Positions 62,167 to 64,000 of a stretch of DNA of 64,000 nt are shown one piece after another. Source of the DNA: Synechococcus elongatus PCC 11801. GTDB taxonomy: Bacteria; Cyanobacteriota; Cyanobacteriia; Synechococcales; Synechococcaceae. The DNA is taken from positions 682,001 through 746,000 of the forward strand of contig NZ_CP030139.2 of NCBI RefSeq assembly GCF_003846445.2, in the 5' to 3' direction. A program made the translations under genes and the position numbers. The first letter of the stretch is position 1. Every line of letters starts with the position of its first letter. Under the pieces are notes generated by a model, which did no database searches, had not been told where the DNA came from, and worked only from the letters and a program-made list of their open reading frames with translations.

Positions 62167-62686
62167 GCTCCGCTTGAGCTAAGCGAGCGATCGCCTTGAG
62201 ATTAGTACTGATCTGCATCGCTTCGTCATCGAGTTGATTCAGCGATCGCCGGACTTCCCCGAGGTAGAGTGGCTCAGAGATGCCAGGCTGGGGATGCACA
62301 ATGGTGCGCAGCCGAATGTGCAACTGTTGCTCGCCTTGGCTGCTGTAGCGACCGCGCGAAAAGAGATTAAACGCTGCTTGCTTGAGGGTCGGTTCAATGG
62401 CTTCAGGTGCGATTGTGGGTTCAACTGCAACCACAGCTTCGCTGCCGCCAGCATCATAGACCACATTAAAAGCAACCGCTCCTTCAATGCTGACTGGCTG
62501 CTTGAAACCCAAGGCAAAGCCGATACAGCCACCGATCAAAACAACTGTAAAGGCGGTGACCCCCACCAATCGGAAGCGAAAGCCCCAGCCAAAAATGAAG
62601 GCCAGCACTGTCAAAACAGCCAGAGCGAGAGCCGCCCAACCCAGCCAGCCAGCGATCGCAAAAAAATCTGTGGCGGCACTGTTCAT
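62159..62686 (-). CDS. ycf51: Ycf51 (DUF2518) membrane protein
   Basis: 175 residues. Two N-terminal membrane segments (WLGWAALALAVLTVLAFIFGWG and LVGVTAFTVVLIGGCIGFALGF) precede a soluble domain with NVVYDAGGSEAV...EQQLHIRLRTIVHPQPGISEPLYLGEVRRSL. This is Ycf51, conserved in cyanobacteria and red-lineage plastids, function unknown. It overlaps sufU by 4 bases (ATGA) and DUF4332 by 8. Confidence 0.9.
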   Translation of the reverse strand: MNSAATDFFAIAGWLGWAALALAVLTVLAFIFGWGFRFRLVGVTAFTVVLIGGCIGFALGFKQPVSIEGAVAFNVVYDAGGSEAVVAVEPTIAPEAIEPTLKQAAFNLFSRGRYSSQGEQQLHIRLRTIVHPQPGISEPLYLGEVRRSLNQLDDEAMQISTNLKAIARLAQAEHG

Positions 62687-63165
62687 GCAGATGCTTCCTC
62701 ACTCGTTTCCGTACTGACAAAATCGCTCAAGCGGGGTGAATCGAGAGCGGCGCGCAGGGTATGCCAAGCCAAATTGGCACACTTGATCCGCACCGGGAAT
62801 TGCGCAACTCCTTTCATCACATTGAGCTTGCGCAGCTCATGGGGAAATTCAGAATCACCGCGCATCATGGCTTGGAAAGTTTGCACCATCTCCAGTGCTT
62901 CGGTGACCGTGCGACCTGCCAGAGCTCCAGCCATTAAGTCGGCGGAAGCCATGGCGATCGCGCAGCCTTCTCCCTCAAATTTGACCGCCGTAATGCGATC
63001 GCCTGCCTCGTTCAAACTGAGGGTCAGCTCAATCGTGTCGCCACAGGAGGGATTGTGACCGCGCTGGTGTCGGTCAATCGGGTCGGCGGTCCCTCGATGG
63101 CGGGGCTTTTTGTAATGCTCCAGAATGACCTGCTGGTACAGGTCGCGCAGATTGCCTGCCTGCAT
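62683..63165 (-). CDS. sufU: SUF-type iron-sulfur scaffold (SufU/IscU-like)
   Basis: 160-residue NifU N-terminal-domain protein. LYQQVILEHYKKPRHRG opens it, and Cys41 (NPSCGD), Cys68 (GEGCAIAMASADLMAG) and Cys129 (VRIKCANLAWHTL) are the metal ligands. The extended loop between Cys68 and Cys129 is typical of SufU, which in Gram-positives passes sulfur from SufS. Whether it is a scaffold or a sulfur acceptor here is unknown. ATG at 63165 is chosen; a longer frame to 63315 has no family similarity. Confidence 0.9.
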   Translation of the reverse strand: MQAGNLRDLYQQVILEHYKKPRHRGTADPIDRHQRGHNPSCGDTIELTLSLNEAGDRITAVKFEGEGCAIAMASADLMAGALAGRTVTEALEMVQTFQAMMRGDSEFPHELRKLNVMKGVAQFPVRIKCANLAWHTLRAALDSPRLSDFVSTETSEEASA

Positions 63166-63601
63166 GGCGGCGATACGTCTCGCAAGGTCGTGCTCGATCC
63201 TAACCTGCTTCCGCATTCTGCTGCTGTGAGTACGTTCGCTCGACAGGTGTTCTTCTTGCCTACACTCATCCCAGCTCAGGGATCCCTGACAGGGACTGCT
63301 TGGCAGGCTATCCAAATTGATCGCTTTGAGCGCTGGCGATCGCAGTTACGCATGACTTCGCAATCGTTGCAATTTGTTGATACGACACCAGCACCCTAGC
63401 GGCCCTGACACCGTCATGGGAGATCGAACGCCAGAGATGCTCTGACAAGGACAGGACTTGGCTCGGTGGGACTGACCTGAGAGCGATCGCTTTTTCAGTT
63501 CGTTTGACCCTCTTAGGAAACTGTTCTGGCTGCGGTTGACAGCCGAAAGTGAGGCCAGATAATGGCCTAGCGTTCTACTCTGCGCCATCCCCGAAGACTC
63601 T
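63166..63601. other. Divergent intergenic region between sufU and the tamB-like gene
   Basis: About 435 bases that should hold both promoters. I see no known RNA, operator or small gene. Frames on both strands continue here from neighbouring genes but have no family resemblance. Confidence 0.45.
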
Positions 63602-64000
63602 ATGGTTGCTTCGCCCGAGCCCAATCCTTCCACTCCCTCCTCGCGGCGGCGTGCTTGGTGGATGCTTGGAGGTGGGTTGTTGCTGTCGGGTGGTGTGTGG
63701 GTTGGCGTGGGTGGCCCCCAGCGTTTGGCAGAAACATGGCTGATTCCGCAAGTGGAGCAGCAACTCACGGCGGTATTAGGACAGCCGCTGCAACTGGGGC
63801 GTATTGAAGGCTGGACTTGGAATGGCGTGCAGCTGGGGCGATCGCAACTCGGCAGCGTCTCAGGGCCTAGTTTCGTTAGCTGGCAATCCACCACGGTAGG
63901 TGTGGATTGGGTGGGATTGTTCCAAGGCCGTATACCGCTAGAGGTGCGCCTGCAAAACGTCGATGCCAGCTTGCAACAGCTCAACAGTGGGCAATGGTAT
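63602..64000 (+). CDS. TamB-like translocation/assembly protein (partial, cut by the right window edge)
   Basis: The first 133 codons run open to the window end. After a basic start (SSRRRAWWML) comes one membrane helix (GGGLLLSGGVWVGVGG). The sequence then reads LIPQVEQQLTAVLGQPLQLGRIEGWTWNGVQLG and VGVDWVGLFQGRIPLEVRLQNVDASL. This matches the N-terminus of cyanobacterial TamB/AsmA-like proteins, very long beta-groove proteins linking inner and outer membranes and moving lipids. The rest of the gene lies outside. Confidence 0.8.
   Translation, partial: MVASPEPNPSTPSSRRRAWWMLGGGLLLSGGVWVGVGGPQRLAETWLIPQVEQQLTAVLGQPLQLGRIEGWTWNGVQLGRSQLGSVSGPSFVSWQSTTVGVDWVGLFQGRIPLEVRLQNVDASLQQLNSGQWY

Noticed and set aside
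63346-63984. 212-residue minus-strand frame over the tamB-like start
   Set aside because: The opposite strand encodes a plausible TamB N-terminus; this frame is Ser/Pro-rich shadow sequence.
1-64000. tRNA, rRNA, CRISPR arrays, prophage or insertion sequences
   Set aside because: I looked for T-loop motifs, regular repeat-spacer units, transposase and phage structural proteins and saw none.

Overview
The window is a typical cyanobacterial chromosome segment. Diagnostic genes include petG, ycf54, ycf51, chlB, cytM, an Hli protein, curT, nblB, mcdA/mcdB, a CmpR-type regulator and the small RNA Yfr1 upstream of trxA. The octamer GCGATCGC (HIP1) is scattered through nearly every gene, and base composition is moderately GC-rich. 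The Aas protein matches my memory of the Synechococcus elongatus PCC 7942 enzyme closely but not exactly, so I infer an S. elongatus strain or sister species other than PCC 7942/6301. I saw no rRNA, tRNA, CRISPR array, prophage or intact insertion sequence. This is mostly core genome, with only small accessory elements.

Layout. 1-6.1 kb: K+ pump subunit KdpA (cut by the left edge), a NIL-domain protein, acyl-ACP synthetase Aas, YlqD-like protein, Ycf54 and an SRPBCC protein. 6.2-16 kb: trmFO, a divergent zinc-uptake locus (znuA / znuCB) around a Zur box, pyrR, a CHAD protein, a coiled-coil protein, GDP-fucose synthase and a MATE exporter. 15.6-17.3 kb: HxlR regulator divergent from CDGSH and pirin genes. 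17.3-24.5 kb: a GyrA/ParC-like subunit, a lone receiver protein, an Mrr-type endonuclease, divergent petG/cytM and a DUF2126 protein. 24.8-28.8 kb: a seven-gene Mrp antiporter operon in which stop and start codons overlap, followed by a 650-bp gene-free stretch with strong inverted repeats and a Yfr1-like motif.

29.4-41.6 kb: an Hli gene with an RpaB (HLR1) box, a Ser/Thr kinase, rpmG-rpsR-rnb, an Hpt protein, an ABC-2 permease, tldD, queF-DUF362, murF and a pentapeptide protein. 41.9-50.5 kb: lipase-like hydrolase, chlB, the DUF2605/DUF2973 pair, rhomboid, mcdB/mcdA for carboxysome positioning, curT, guaB3, Yfr1, trxA and hisA. 50.5-64 kb: small conserved genes, a CSP41-like SDR, pgsA, a CBS protein, nblB, a 57-residue protein, Bax-inhibitor-1 family protein, an ABC-2 permease, trpS-metF, a CmpR-type regulator, a SigF-type sigma factor, DUF4332, ycf51, an SufU/IscU-type scaffold and the start of a TamB-like protein.

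The best second looks are the reduced Mrp operon, the 18-bp perfect inverted repeat and Yfr1-like motif behind it, a glycine-riboswitch-like fragment between cmpR and sigF, a candidate small RNA downstream of trmFO, and the Mrr nuclease in a HIP1-rich genome. I did not find a clearly new multi-gene system.
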